From: an uncultured Spartobacteria bacterium
GTDB lineage: Bacteria > Verrucomicrobiota > Verrucomicrobiia > Chthoniobacterales > Chthoniobacteraceae
Assembly: GCA_903882875.1 (NCBI GenBank)
Contig: CAIRYQ010000120.1
Span: forward strand, 156,365 to 220,364
DNA: 64,000 nucleotides
Direction of reading: 5' to 3'
The notes under the pieces: model-generated
Told to the model about the DNA's origin: nothing
Database searches by the model: none
The model's input: only the letters and a program-made list of their open reading frames with translations
Part shown: positions 7,791 to 18,931 of the stretch, piece by piece
Layout of the letters: every line of letters starts with the position of its first letter
Position numbering within the stretch: the stretch's first letter is position 1
Translations under genes and position numbers: made by a program

Positions 7791-7851
7791 GGGCCTGCCT
7801 TGGGGATGGCTGGAACATTGGTCGCGGAACGGGGCGGAGGCTCGGTGGCCT

Positions 7852-7998
7852 CAGCCGGGATTCTCGGCCAGCGTTCCCGAGTCTCCCCATCCTCAGCCGG
7901 GATTCTCGGCTGGCGTTCCCGAGTCTCCCCATCCTCAGCCGGGATTCTCGGCTGACGTTCCCGAGTCTCCCCGTCCTCAGCCGGGATTCTCGGCTGGC
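7852..7998. repeat. 42-bp tandem repeat, about 3.5 units
   Basis: Units start at 7852, 7894, 7936 and 7978 (the last partial). Each has the near-palindrome CAGCCGGGATTCTCGGCTG followed by a constant block CGTTCCCGAGTCTCCCC. Units differ by one to three bases. As 42 is a multiple of three, several reading frames stay open through it, but none has other coding signs. There are no variable spacers, so it is not a CRISPR array. Confidence 0.9.
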
Positions 7999-8013
7999 AC
8001 CGGGAAGGCGACA

Positions 8014-8105
8014 GGGTGGAGCGCGTCGCTCCGCGCGCGCTTCCTCGCATGAAGGGCCGGTTTCCCCACACACGCAGCAATGCGCGCGGAGCGACGCGCC
8101 CCACC
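8014..8105. repeat. ~90-bp palindromic dispersed element, copy B
   Basis: The left arm is GGTGGAGCGCGTCGCTCCGC, as in copy A. The right arm is TGCGCGCGGAGCGACGCGCC at about 8081-8100. The element ends just before the ORF of the fibronectin-III protein, so transcripts of that gene may carry the foldback. Confidence 0.8.
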
Positions 8106-8216
8106 ACCATGGGCGATTGGGATGACCCGTCCACCGTCTGGGATGAATTCTTCTGGGATGCTCCGGATGATCCGGGGCCGCCCTCCAAAAGCAGCAAAAA
8201 AACCAACCGACGAACC

Positions 8217-9137
8217 ATGAGCAGCAACCCCACCCCCGACAACAACGACATCCTCCGCGCGCTCGCCGACCGAATGGCGGACGGATGCCACACTTATGAA
8301 GCGCCAATCGGCATCAAGCAGAACACGGAGGCGGCCATCCGCACCGCCATTGCCACGCTCGGAACCGCGGAGTTCCAGGTGGGGAAGAAAAAGAAGGCGG
8401 TGGATGACGCCTACACGGCCCTGAAGACGGCGGATGATGCGGGATTTGTGACGCTGACGAACTGCAAGCTGCGGCTGGCGCAGAAGCTCGGCCAGCGGTG
8501 GAGCGCCGCGTGGGAGCCCACGGGGTTCCCCGGCCAATCCACGGCGGTGCCGACGACGATGGATCCGCGCTTCACCCTGCTGGACAAGCTGAAGACCTAC
8601 TTCACCGACCAGCCGGCCCATGAGAGCGCCGAGATGGGGGCGACCGCCGCGCTCTGCGGTGCGGCGTGGGACACGCTCTCGACCGCCCGGCAGGGCGTGG
8701 CCGATGCGGAGCAGGCGCAGACGGATGCCCTCGACGCACGGACGGATGCCGAGGGCGGCCTGCGCAACCGGGTCCGCGGGCTCATCAATGAGCTGGGCGG
8801 GCTGATCAAGGACGATGATTCGCGCTACGAGGCGTTCGGGCTGAACGTGCCGGCGAATCCGAGCGCGCCGGATTCGGTGGCCAGTGTCACGGCGGCGGCG
8901 CTGGGCAACGGGCGATTTGAATTGAACTGGCCCTACGCGACGCGCGCGGTGCGGTTCCGCGTGGAGACGAAGCGCGAGGGCGTGGACACGGAATGGCAGA
9001 ATGCGGGCAGCTACAAGGATCTCGAGGCGATCCTGAAAGGCTTCACCGCAGGCCAGACCGTGAAGGTGCGCGTGGTCGCCGGGAATGACGGCGGCGACGC
9101 GGCACCGAGCCCGGAGGCGCAGGTCGTGGTGACGTAG
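8217..9137 (+). CDS. Helical protein with C-terminal fibronectin type III domain
   Basis: A 306-residue protein from the ATG at 8217 (an in-frame ATG at 8109 would add 36 acidic and linker residues). No signal peptide is seen. Residues 1-210 are helical, with a Lys patch VGKKKKAVDDAY and Ala/Asp-rich heptads (RQGVADAEQAQTDALDART). The last ~90 residues form an FnIII domain: PSAPDSVASVTAAALGNG, then FELNWPYATRAVRFRVE, and the closing VKVRVVAGNDGGDA. Proteins like this with a neighbouring collagen-like gene recall phage-tail or surface adhesin modules in Verrucomicrobiota; the specific role is unknown. Confidence 0.75.
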   Translation: MSSNPTPDNNDILRALADRMADGCHTYEAPIGIKQNTEAAIRTAIATLGTAEFQVGKKKKAVDDAYTALKTADDAGFVTLTNCKLRLAQKLGQRWSAAWEPTGFPGQSTAVPTTMDPRFTLLDKLKTYFTDQPAHESAEMGATAALCGAAWDTLSTARQGVADAEQAQTDALDARTDAEGGLRNRVRGLINELGGLIKDDDSRYEAFGLNVPANPSAPDSVASVTAAALGNGRFELNWPYATRAVRFRVETKREGVDTEWQNAGSYKDLEAILKGFTAGQTVKVRVVAGNDGGDAAPSPEAQVVVT

Positions 9138-9197
9138 AGCAGCGGCGGCGGCGACAGTCCGTCGTCGCGAATCCGATGCGGGGAGTGGGGGCATCGT

Positions 9198-9345
9198 GAC
9201 TGGTGACTGGTGACCGGTCGCTGGTCGCTGGTCGCTGGTCAAAGCCCCGCCCATCCCATCGCCACCGCCCGATGCACGCCGCAGGAACACCTCTCACCAG
9301 CAACCAGCCACCAATCACAAATCACCAGTCACAATAACGCAATCC
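9198..9345. repeat. Short tandem and inverted CTGGT repeats
   Basis: The plus strand carries a run of GACTGGTGACTGGTGACCGG and CGCTGGT units, followed about 60 bp later by complementary units (CACCAGC, AACCAGCC, AATCACCAGTCAC). The halves could form a long imperfect hairpin between the fibronectin-III and collagen-like genes. No gene is present in 9138-9367. Confidence 0.7.
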
Positions 9346-9367
9346 ATACAACCAATCATCCCACCCC

Positions 9368-9853
9368 ATGCCTTACGATCCCTCCCTCCCCGCCGACAGC
9401 ACCAAGGCGCGCGCCTCCGATATGCGCGCGCAGTTCAACGGTCTTAAAGATCTGATTGACGCCATCCCCGCTGGGCCGCCGGGCCCTCCCGGCGCGAACG
9501 GGAGCGACGGGGCGACCGGCCCGCAAGGTCCGCAGGGCAATGACGGGCCACAAGGCTTGCAGGGCGAAACCGGGCCGACGGGGCCGCAGGGCAACGATGG
9601 CGCGCAAGGCCCGGCGGGGACCAATGGCAGCGACGGCCCTCCCGGCCCGCAGGGAATGCCCGGCGATGTGACCAGTGCCGAATTGGACGCCGCAATCGCC
9701 GGGGCGCTCTCCGCCGCCGCCTCCAATTCCTCCGCCAATTCCAACTCCGTGGACACGCTGTTCTCCCCTTTCACCAATGATCCCCCGACCGTCGGGGACA
9801 TGGAGACCCTCCGCGCGAAGATCAACGAGCTGATCACCGCGCTGCGGCGGTAG
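9368..9853 (+). CDS. Collagen-like (Gly-X-Y) repeat protein
   Basis: A 161-residue protein without a signal peptide. Residues 36-98 are 21 uninterrupted Gly-X-Y triplets rich in Pro, Gln, Asn and Asp (for example [19 protein letters not shown]), followed by a Ser/Asn-rich linker and a C-terminal helix [18 protein letters not shown] that may trimerise. The N-terminus [20 protein letters not shown] leading to [10 protein letters not shown] resembles the capping region of phage-tail-like collagen proteins. It follows the FnIII protein on the same strand. A fibre or adhesin role is likely; whether virion-derived or surface-exposed is open. Confidence 0.85.
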   Translation: MPYDPSLPADSTKARASDMRAQFNGLKDLIDAIPAGPPGPPGANGSDGATGPQGPQGNDGPQGLQGETGPTGPQGNDGAQGPAGTNGSDGPPGPQGMPGDVTSAELDAAIAGALSAAASNSSANSNSVDTLFSPFTNDPPTVGDMETLRAKINELITALRR

Positions 9854-10173
9854 GCTTTGTAAGCGCACTAATCGCTCACCACACCAGGGCGGCGTCCGCG
9901 CCATGATTGATAGCGCGGCCTTGCTGGGCTGGCTTGTGTCGGGCCGTTGGCCCGGAGTTCGCCGCGTGCAGGACACGCGCGGGAGCGGTTCCACCAAAAC
10001 GGCAGCCGCACTTGTGAGAGCGCGGCCACGGCGTCTCCACGGAAAGATGCCCGCGTTCTCACGAACGCGGCTCCGGGATTTCCTGAACCGCCGTGGGAAA
10101 ATGATCCGAGGATCGCGAGGCTCGCCGAAGCATGCTTGTCGGATTGCGTGACAATCGGAGGGAGAATTGAATT

Positions 10174-10227
10174 GGGAAGGCAGGAAATCATGCTCAGAGG
10201 GACGGAAGCTCTCCTTTCCTGCCTTCC
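10174..10227. repeat. 13-bp inverted repeat in a gene-free interval
   Basis: GGAAGGCAGGAAA at about 10175 is matched by TTTCCTGCCTTCC ending at 10227, with a ~27-nt loop. The 9854-10432 interval between the collagen-like gene and ppdK otherwise holds no supported gene, only GC-rich sequence with broken frames. The hairpin may be a dispersed repeat or lie in the ppdK leader. Confidence 0.6.
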
Positions 10228-10432
10228 TAATTTGTCTGCTTGTCAACCAAACGGATAAGCAGGCGCCGGAGCCCGAAGCGGCCCGATTTGGATCGTTCTG
10301 ATTTTCCACACAAAATCCCTTTCCTCCCCTCGCCCGCTGTGGCATACAGCGCGCCCATTTTGCCCGGAAGGAACGCTCCCGCGCCTCGCCGACGCAATGT
10401 TTTCAACCCTGATTCACACAACACACATCTCT

Positions 10433-13216
<2,784 letters not shown>

Positions 13217-13241
13217 GCCGCGCTGCCTGAAACAATCACGA

Positions 13242-13272
13242 AAGCCGCCCCGCGAAACCGGGGCGGCTTTTT
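13242..13272 (+). terminator. Rho-independent terminator of ppdK
   Basis: AGCCGCCCCG pairs with CGGGGCGGCT around the loop CGAAAC and is followed by five T. It starts 26 bp after the ppdK stop. A diverged copy of the same terminator lies at 17577. Confidence 0.85.
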
Positions 13273-13313
13273 CGTAGGTGCGAAATGCGGTTCACACGCG
13301 ATAATGGGGTGTG

Positions 13314-15116
13314 ATGAATGCGCAGGCTATTCCTCCCCTCGATCACGGTGTGATCGGTAATGGGCGAGTGTTGGCGCTTGTCTCGCCGACCAGCGCGGTG
13401 GAATGGCTGTGCATGCCGCGGTTTGATTCGCCGTCGGTTTTCGCCCGCATCCTCGACCGGGAGAAAGGTGGCACCTTCATCATCGAGCACGCGTCGGGCG
13501 AAGTGCGCGGGAAGTCCGAATACATCACGAACACCAACGTGCTCCGCACCGTCTTCGAGGTCGGCGATGCGTCGTGGGAGGTGATTGATTTTGCACCACG
13601 GCTGCCGGACGGGATGGAAATCCGCGTGCCCTTTGAGTTGGCGCGGCTGGTGCGTCCGCTGCGCGGCCATCCGCGGCTGCGCGTGCGATTTGATCCGCGG
13701 CCCGACTACGCCCGCGCGGAGGTGCAGATGATGCCGGCAGGCGACTGCCTGCTGATCACCGGGGCTGCCGAGCCGCTGCGCCTTTTCACGGATGTGCCGA
13801 TGCCGTACGTCACGGGCAGCCGCGAGTTCGCCTTGGACAAGCCGATGTTTTTTTCGCTCGCCTGTGGCGGCACGCGTCAGCGCATCACGCTCTGGCATGT
13901 GCTGGAGCAATTCGAGCGCACGGTCGAAGGCTGGCGGCGATGGGCGATGAGTTGCGCGCTGCCGACCTTTGCACCCGACACCGTGCTGCGCTCGGCGCTC
14001 GTGCTGAAGCTGCACCAATATCACGACACCGGCGCGATCATCGCGGCGGCGACGACGAGCATCCCGGAGGCGATGGGCACGCTGCGCACTTGGGATTACC
14101 GCTATTGCTGGCTGCGCGATGCGGCGTTTGTCGTCGAGGCGCTGCGACGGCTCGCGCACTTGCGGGAGGGCGAGGAATTCCTGCGTTACCTGCGCGATGT
14201 CGCGGAGGCCGGGCCGCTCCAGCCGCTCTACGGAATCGGCGGCGAACGCGATCTGCCGGAGGAAACGCTCGGGCACCTGAGCGGTTTCGGCGGCAACGGC
14301 CCGGTGCGCATCGGCAACCAGGCGGCGGAGCAGCGGCAGAATGATCTCATGGGCGAACTTATCCTCTGCCTCGAAACGCTGCTCACCGATCCGCGGCTCG
14401 CGCATCTGCGCGGCGGCGATTATTTTCACCTCGTGCAGCGGCTGGTGGAGGAAGCCATTGCCGCTGCCCCCACCAACGACACCGGCATCTGGGAATTCCG
14501 CCAGACGCCGCGACCGTACACTTTTTCCCGTGCGATGTGCTGGGTCGCGATCTCGCGCGGTGCGCGGCTGGCGAGGCATCTCGGCGAGACCGTCCATGCG
14601 TCGCGCTGGGAAAAGATCGCCGATCAGGAAAGGGAGATCGTGCTGACCCGCGGCTACAACGCCGCCAAGGGTTGTTTCACGCAGGTGCTCGACGGCCTGC
14701 ATCCGGACGCGTCGCTCCTGCTCCTGCCCACGCTCGGCATCATTGACGCGAACGATCCGCGCTTCGTTTCCACCGTGAATGCCTACGAGAAAATCCTCGC
14801 ACCGGACGGCCTGATGAAGCGCTACGCCGCACTGGATGACTTCGGCGAGACCACCAGCGCGTTCACGATCTGCTCGTTCTGGTGGTGCGAGGCGCTGGCG
14901 CTGATGGGCCGGCTGGACGATGCGTGCGAGCTGTTTCACCGCCTCGAACGCCACTCGAATTCGCTCCGCCTTTTCTCCGAGGACATCGAGCCGTCCACGG
15001 GCGCAATGCTCGGAAATTTCCCGCAGGCATACACACACGTCGGCCTCATCCACGCAGCCATGACCATTTCCGAACTGCTCGAAGCGCGCGACGGCAAGGT
15101 CCGCGCATGGGCTTAA
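13314..15116 (+). CDS. GH15 family glycoside hydrolase (trehalase/glucoamylase-like)
   Basis: A 600-residue cytoplasmic enzyme of family GH15 (alpha/alpha6 barrel), which hydrolyses alpha-glucosidic bonds. The N-terminal beta domain starts with HGVIGNGRVLALVSPTSAVEW and FDSPSVFARILD, and the family signature LRTWDYRYCWLRDA lies near residue 260. Members with this DYRYCWLRDA form next to trehalose genes often act as trehalases, so trehalose is the likely substrate. The gene ends 12 bp before the trehalose-6-phosphate synthase/phosphatase gene on the same strand, pointing to one transcript for trehalose turnover. A GTG precedes the chosen ATG by one codon. Confidence 0.9.
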   Translation: MNAQAIPPLDHGVIGNGRVLALVSPTSAVEWLCMPRFDSPSVFARILDREKGGTFIIEHASGEVRGKSEYITNTNVLRTVFEVGDASWEVIDFAPRLPDGMEIRVPFELARLVRPLRGHPRLRVRFDPRPDYARAEVQMMPAGDCLLITGAAEPLRLFTDVPMPYVTGSREFALDKPMFFSLACGGTRQRITLWHVLEQFERTVEGWRRWAMSCALPTFAPDTVLRSALVLKLHQYHDTGAIIAAATTSIPEAMGTLRTWDYRYCWLRDAAFVVEALRRLAHLREGEEFLRYLRDVAEAGPLQPLYGIGGERDLPEETLGHLSGFGGNGPVRIGNQAAEQRQNDLMGELILCLETLLTDPRLAHLRGGDYFHLVQRLVEEAIAAAPTNDTGIWEFRQTPRPYTFSRAMCWVAISRGARLARHLGETVHASRWEKIADQEREIVLTRGYNAAKGCFTQVLDGLHPDASLLLLPTLGIIDANDPRFVSTVNAYEKILAPDGLMKRYAALDDFGETTSAFTICSFWWCEALALMGRLDDACELFHRLERHSNSLRLFSEDIEPSTGAMLGNFPQAYTHVGLIHAAMTISELLEARDGKVRAWA

Positions 15117-15128
15117 TTTTCATGACCA

Positions 15129-17396
15129 ATGCCACGCTACCTCATCGTCTCAAACCGGCTCCCCGTCACGGTTGTCACCGCTGGTGACGGCTACGAGCTG
15201 AAGCCCTCGGTCGGCGGCCTCGCGACCGCGATGACCGGGCTCGGCGGCGGCGAACATGACACGCTCTGGATTGGCTGGCCGGGCGACACCACCGCGCTCA
15301 GCGAAGAGATGCGAGAGCGGCTCGATGGCGAATTGCGCGGACGCGGCCTCGTCCCGCTGCATCTCTCCGTGGCGGACGTGGAGGGCTTTTACGAAGGCTT
15401 CTCAAATGGCGTGCTGTGGCCCCTTTTCCACTATCAGATCGAGCGCGTGAACATGGACGCGTGGCGTGACTGGGAGGCTTATGAATCCGTGAACCGCCAG
15501 TTCGCCGAGGCTGTCGCCGCGCAGTGGCGCGAAGGCGACCGCATCTGGATTCACGACTACCACCTCATGCTCGCGCCGGCGATGATCCGGAGGCTCCTGC
15601 CAAAGGCCCGCATCGGATTTTTCCTCCACATCCCGTTTCCCTCGCTGGAAGTTTTCCGCACGCTGCCCTGGCGGCGCGAAGTGGTCACGGGGCTGCTGGG
15701 CGCGGATCTCATCGGCTTCCACACCTACGGCTACCAGCGGCACTTCGCATCGTGCCTGCTGCGCATGATGTCGCTCGATGTCGTCGTGGATGAATTTCAC
15801 TGGCAGGGCCGCACCGTGCGGCTCGGCAGCTTCCCGATCAGCATAGACACGGCGGACTTCATCACCCGCGCCAGCGATCCGGCCACCGAGGAGGCCGTGG
15901 CGAAAATCACCGGAAAGACGCCGGGCGTGAAGCTGCTCCTCGGCGTGGACCGGCTCGACTACAGCAAGGGGCTGCCGCAGCGGTTCCTTGCGATCGAACG
16001 GCTGCTCGAGATCGATCCCACGCTCGCGGGCCGCTTCCGTTTCGTGCAGATCGCCGCGCCCTCGCGCACGAATGTCGAGACCTATGCGCAGTTCCGCCGG
16101 CAGCTCGACGAACTCGTGGGCCGGATCAACGGACGCTTTTCCACCACCGACTGGGCTCCGATCCAGTATCTCTACCGCGCCACGCCCATCGAGGAAATCA
16201 TCCCGCTTTATTGCGCGGCGGACGTGATGATCGTCACGCCGCTGGCCGACGGCATGAACCTCGTCGCCAAGGAATATCTCGCGTGCCGCATTCACGACGA
16301 CGGCGTCCTCGTGCTGAGCGAATTCGCCGGCGCCGCGTGGGAACTCGGCGAGGCCGTCCACGTCAATCCCTACAACGTCCACCAGACCGCGCTCGCCCTC
16401 CAGCAGGCCATCCTCATGGATCCCGCCGAACAGCACGCGCGCATGGTGCCGATGCGCCAGCGCATCCGCAAATGGGACATCCACGCGTGGGTCGGCAGCT
16501 TCATCGCCGCCATGGAAGCAACCGCGCGTCCGCAGCGGGAAACTGCGGAGGACACGCCGCCGTCGCCCGCGGACATCGCACTCATGCACTCCGCGCGGAG
16601 GCTGCATCTGCTGCTCGATTACGACGGCACGCTCGTCCCATTTGCCGCGCGGCCCGAGCTGGCCGAACCCGATCCGGCGCTGCTCGATCTGCTCCGCGCG
16701 CTCGCGTCGCACCCGCGGCTCAGCGTCCACATCATCAGCGGTCGCCCGCGCACGGTGCTCGATGGCTGGTTCGGCAGCCTGCCCCTCGGGCTCCACGCCG
16801 AGCACGGCTTCTGGAGCCGGTTCGCCGGAGGCAAATGGCATGCGAACGCCGTCGTGAACCAAAGCTGGAAGGAACGCATCCGCGCGGTGATGGAAGACTT
16901 CGCCGCATGCACGCCCGGTGCCTTCGTCGAGGAAAAGGAGGCCGCCCTGTGCTGGCACTACCGGCTCGCCGATCCCGAGCTGGGCCGGAACCAGAGCCGC
17001 GAACTCGCGCTCCACCTCACGAGCTTCCTCGCGAACCTCCCCGTCGAAGTCCTGCGCGGCCACCGCATCGTCGAAGTGCGCCAGCAGGGTGCGAACAAGG
17101 GCATCATCCTCCCCTCCATCCTCACCGGGATCATCGCGTCCCCGGAGGAATTCGTGATGGCCTTCGGCGACGACCGCACCGATGAGGATCTCTTCGCCGC
17201 CCTGCCCGAGCACTGCATGGCCATCAAGGTCGGCGACGGCCCCACCCACGCCACCCGCCGGCTCCGCAATCCCGAAGCCGTCCGTAAATTCCTCCGCGAC
17301 CTCGCGCAGGGCAACGATCCCGCAAAGACCGCAGCACGCGCCGCGACATCAAGCTCGGCACCTGCGGCGAACACGGCGGCGATCCGGACAGCGTGA
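15129..17396 (+). CDS. otsAB: Fused trehalose-6-phosphate synthase / trehalose-6-phosphate phosphatase
   Basis: A bifunctional enzyme making trehalose from UDP-glucose and glucose-6-phosphate. Residues 1-470 are a GT20 synthase: [57 protein letters not shown] and [13 protein letters not shown]. Residues about 490-735 are a HAD phosphatase: Asp497 in [18 protein letters not shown] and the [13 protein letters not shown] metal loop near 680. The last ~18 residues do not belong to the family. They arise because the frame runs out of phase into a copied piece of ppdK (17340-17515) and stops there. It is probably co-transcribed with the GH15 gene. The fusion is common; the pasted tail is not. Confidence 0.95.
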   Translation: MPRYLIVSNRLPVTVVTAGDGYELKPSVGGLATAMTGLGGGEHDTLWIGWPGDTTALSEEMRERLDGELRGRGLVPLHLSVADVEGFYEGFSNGVLWPLFHYQIERVNMDAWRDWEAYESVNRQFAEAVAAQWREGDRIWIHDYHLMLAPAMIRRLLPKARIGFFLHIPFPSLEVFRTLPWRREVVTGLLGADLIGFHTYGYQRHFASCLLRMMSLDVVVDEFHWQGRTVRLGSFPISIDTADFITRASDPATEEAVAKITGKTPGVKLLLGVDRLDYSKGLPQRFLAIERLLEIDPTLAGRFRFVQIAAPSRTNVETYAQFRRQLDELVGRINGRFSTTDWAPIQYLYRATPIEEIIPLYCAADVMIVTPLADGMNLVAKEYLACRIHDDGVLVLSEFAGAAWELGEAVHVNPYNVHQTALALQQAILMDPAEQHARMVPMRQRIRKWDIHAWVGSFIAAMEATARPQRETAEDTPPSPADIALMHSARRLHLLLDYDGTLVPFAARPELAEPDPALLDLLRALASHPRLSVHIISGRPRTVLDGWFGSLPLGLHAEHGFWSRFAGGKWHANAVVNQSWKERIRAVMEDFAACTPGAFVEEKEAALCWHYRLADPELGRNQSRELALHLTSFLANLPVEVLRGHRIVEVRQQGANKGIILPSILTGIIASPEEFVMAFGDDRTDEDLFAALPEHCMAIKVGDGPTHATRRLRNPEAVRKFLRDLAQGNDPAKTAARAATSSSAPAANTAAIRTA

Positions 17397-17515
17397 AATT
17401 CTTCCACCGCGTAGGCCTGAACTACGTGAGCTGCTCGCCCTTCCGCGTGCCCGTCGCCCGCCTCGCCGCCGCCCAGGCCGCGATCGAGGAAACGCGCGCC
17501 GCGAAGAAGAAGTAA
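17340..17515 (+). pseudogene. Duplicated 3' fragment of ppdK
   Basis: These ~175 bases repeat the last 58 codons of ppdK (13046-13216) with about 90% identity, from ..DIKLG through [16 protein letters not shown] to the Lys-rich end and a TAA stop. One visible change is Ile to Thr before the catalytic Cys. The copy is in a different frame from otsAB, whose stop falls inside it, and it has no start of its own, so it is not expressed as PPDK. The similarity continues into the terminator at 17577. Confidence 0.9.
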
Positions 17516-17545
17516 CGCGGGCGCTGCTGCCCGTAGCCAAGCGAA

Positions 17546-17565
17546 ACCGGACAGGAGTGTCCGGT
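17546..17565. repeat. Small palindrome inserted in the copied terminator region
   Basis: ACCGGACA-GGAG-TGTCCGGT is a perfect 8-bp stem with a 4-nt loop. It sits in ~43 bp (about 17528-17570) that are absent from the ppdK original between matching GCGCTGC and AATCAC flanks, so it looks like a separate small insertion. Confidence 0.75.
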
Positions 17566-17576
17566 TCACGAATCAC

Positions 17577-17609
17577 AGCCGCCGCGGTCGAAATGCCGGG
17601 GCGGCTTTT
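17577..17609 (+). terminator. Copied ppdK-type terminator serving otsAB
   Basis: AGCCGCC and GGCGGCT arms are followed by TTTTC. The outer stem matches the ppdK terminator, though the inner stem is degraded. It is the first terminator downstream of the GH15-otsAB pair. Confidence 0.6.
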
Positions 17610-17611
17610 CT

Positions 17612-17689
17612 GTCTGTCTGCTAGGAATTTGCTTTCGCGCACGCCGCACCGGAAACGGTCCGAACGCGGCCGGGCGTCGGGGAGTGAGG
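17612..17689. repeat. 78-bp direct repeat, copy 1
   Basis: It starts GTCTGTCTGCTAGGAATTTG and ends in CGTCGGGGAGTGAGG. It matches 18745-18822 with one difference seen (GCGCACGCCG against GCGCCCGCCG). An ACCG-GAAA-CGGT mini-hairpin lies inside. Confidence 0.9.
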
Positions 17690-17933
17690 AGGCTGGCTCG
17701 GTGCTCGGCGTGGGAGACTACGCGCAGTTGCGGCAGCTCCCGCAGCTAAGAGCCTGTCGTTTGGCAAAGGCTTCAATGATGCGGCGGTTAAGGCGCTCGA
17801 TGACATTGACATCGCCGCGTCTGATGTTGCCGCATTGAAACAAAAACTCCCAAAAACCGACGTGCGCCTGACCGCACCGACGGAGCAGAACAGGAAACGC
17901 ATCGAAGCGCTTTTCAAAACGGCCGGGAAATGA
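17688..17933 (+). pseudogene. 5'-truncated gene fragment of unknown identity
   Basis: An 81-codon open frame with no start codon begins right at the end of the 78-bp repeat and runs to a TGA at 17931. Its last ~60 residues look protein-like (KSLSFGKGFNDAAVKALDD, then AALKQKLPKTDVRLTAPTEQ and KRIEALFKTAGK), while the first 20 are repeat-like. The LKQKLPKTDV turn resembles the end of leucine-rich-repeat units, but this is weak. It is most likely the 3' remnant of a gene lost at the repeat. Confidence 0.45.
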
Positions 17934-18000
17934 CGCATCACGTCCTCCCCTCCCCGCATCATGCCCGGCGGGCTCGCCGCATGGTCTTTTGCAAGGAAAC

Positions 18001-18729
18001 TCAGAAGGTGAGCTGCACCCCGAGATAGGTCAGGCATTGCGGGCCATTCTGCCCGCCTTCGTGGATGGCGCGCCCCGCGGAACCGATGAGCGCGACGTGC
18101 TCAGTCGTCTTCCAGTGAAAGCCCACGTTGAACACGATGTTGTCGTTCCGAAACCCCGTTGCGGAGATGGCGTGCAATTCGCCCAGCAGTGAAAATTTTT
18201 CGGTGATTTCCTGCTCAAAGGCGGAACCCCACAGCAGGCCGTTCCCGCCGTATTCATTGATGAGATAACCCACCTCCTCGAAGAGCGTCGTTTTGCCGAA
18301 TTTCTTCTGCACCTCCAGCGGAAGGATCATCTGCCAGCCGCCCGGCACCAGCCCGCGCCGGGTGGAGCGGAGGGAATCGTTCATCGAAAACTGGGGATAC
18401 GTGGACACCTTCCAATCCTCCTCGCTGTTGCCGATGAACCGCCACTTCACGCCAAACAGCGAATCGCCGACGCCACCCAGCGGCTTGCCCTTGCCCGTGC
18501 CGACCAGCCAAGGCTGCTCGTACTTCAGTTGCACATTCTCAAAGAGGCCGAAGTTCAGATCGATCAGCGGCGTGTTGAGGTTCCACTCCGAACCCTGCCG
18601 GGCGCCGATGGCGGCGATGTTGATTTCCCATTCGTGCAGCTTTGGCGTGTCGGGGTCGTCCGTCAGCAGCGGCGGTCCCGCCTTGGCGGTGGCGATGAGG
18701 GAGAGAACTATCAGACCGGCGGTTCGCAT
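18001..18729 (-). CDS. Outer-membrane beta-barrel-like protein
   Basis: A 242-residue protein with a short signal peptide (to about residue 17, ATAKAG). The rest is alternating polar/hydrophobic strands with many aromatic residues, typical of a porin-like barrel: EWEINIAAIGARQG, LFENVQLKYEQPWLVG, FGVKWRFIGN, and a final strand LTYLGVQLTF ending in Phe, the common C-terminal signature of outer-membrane proteins. The start PPLLTDDPDTP followed by HEWEINI resembles the transporter/MetA-pathway barrel family (PF13557-like). The substrate is unknown. The start lies 15 bp from the second 78-bp repeat copy, so its promoter must lie in or beyond the repeat. Confidence 0.8.
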   Translation of the reverse strand: MRTAGLIVLSLIATAKAGPPLLTDDPDTPKLHEWEINIAAIGARQGSEWNLNTPLIDLNFGLFENVQLKYEQPWLVGTGKGKPLGGVGDSLFGVKWRFIGNSEEDWKVSTYPQFSMNDSLRSTRRGLVPGGWQMILPLEVQKKFGKTTLFEEVGYLINEYGGNGLLWGSAFEQEITEKFSLLGELHAISATGFRNDNIVFNVGFHWKTTEHVALIGSAGRAIHEGGQNGPQCLTYLGVQLTF

Positions 18730-18744
18730 GTTTCTCTTTCTTCA

Positions 18745-18822
18745 GTCTGTCTGCTAGGAATTTGCTTTCGCGCCCGCCGCACCGGAAACGGTCCGAACGC
18801 GGCCGGGCGTCGGGGAGTGAGG
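18745..18822. repeat. 78-bp direct repeat, copy 2
   Basis: Same sequence and orientation as 17612-17689. The pair frames about 1.05 kb holding the truncated fragment and the outer-membrane protein gene. The 18823-18931 stretch after it shows no gene. Confidence 0.9.
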
Positions 18823-18931
18823 GGCGGCAGAAGTTGGAATAATGAAGGAAGAAGGATGAATTCGGAGTTCCACGCGTGACCGGGAGAGAAATTTCCGGCC
18901 GCGGGATGTGATCGCAACGAGCTTCATGGGC

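Noticed and set aside
7852..7998. Direct repeats that might be a CRISPR array
   Set aside because: The units are contiguous at 42 bp with no unique spacers, and they lie far from the cas operon's array side.
8016..8216. N-terminal extension of the FnIII protein into the palindromic element
   Set aside because: The upstream codons come from the dispersed repeat; the protein-like sequence begins at 8109 or 8217.
13236..15053. Long minus-strand open frame opposite the GH15 gene
   Set aside because: It is the antisense frame of a strongly conserved GH15 enzyme; high GC keeps it open. The translated sequence shows no domain.
17182..17838. Plus-strand frame spanning the end of otsAB and beyond
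   Set aside because: It crosses the otsAB end, the ppdK copy and the 78-bp repeat in a frame unrelated to any of them; Arg/Pro-rich, no domain.
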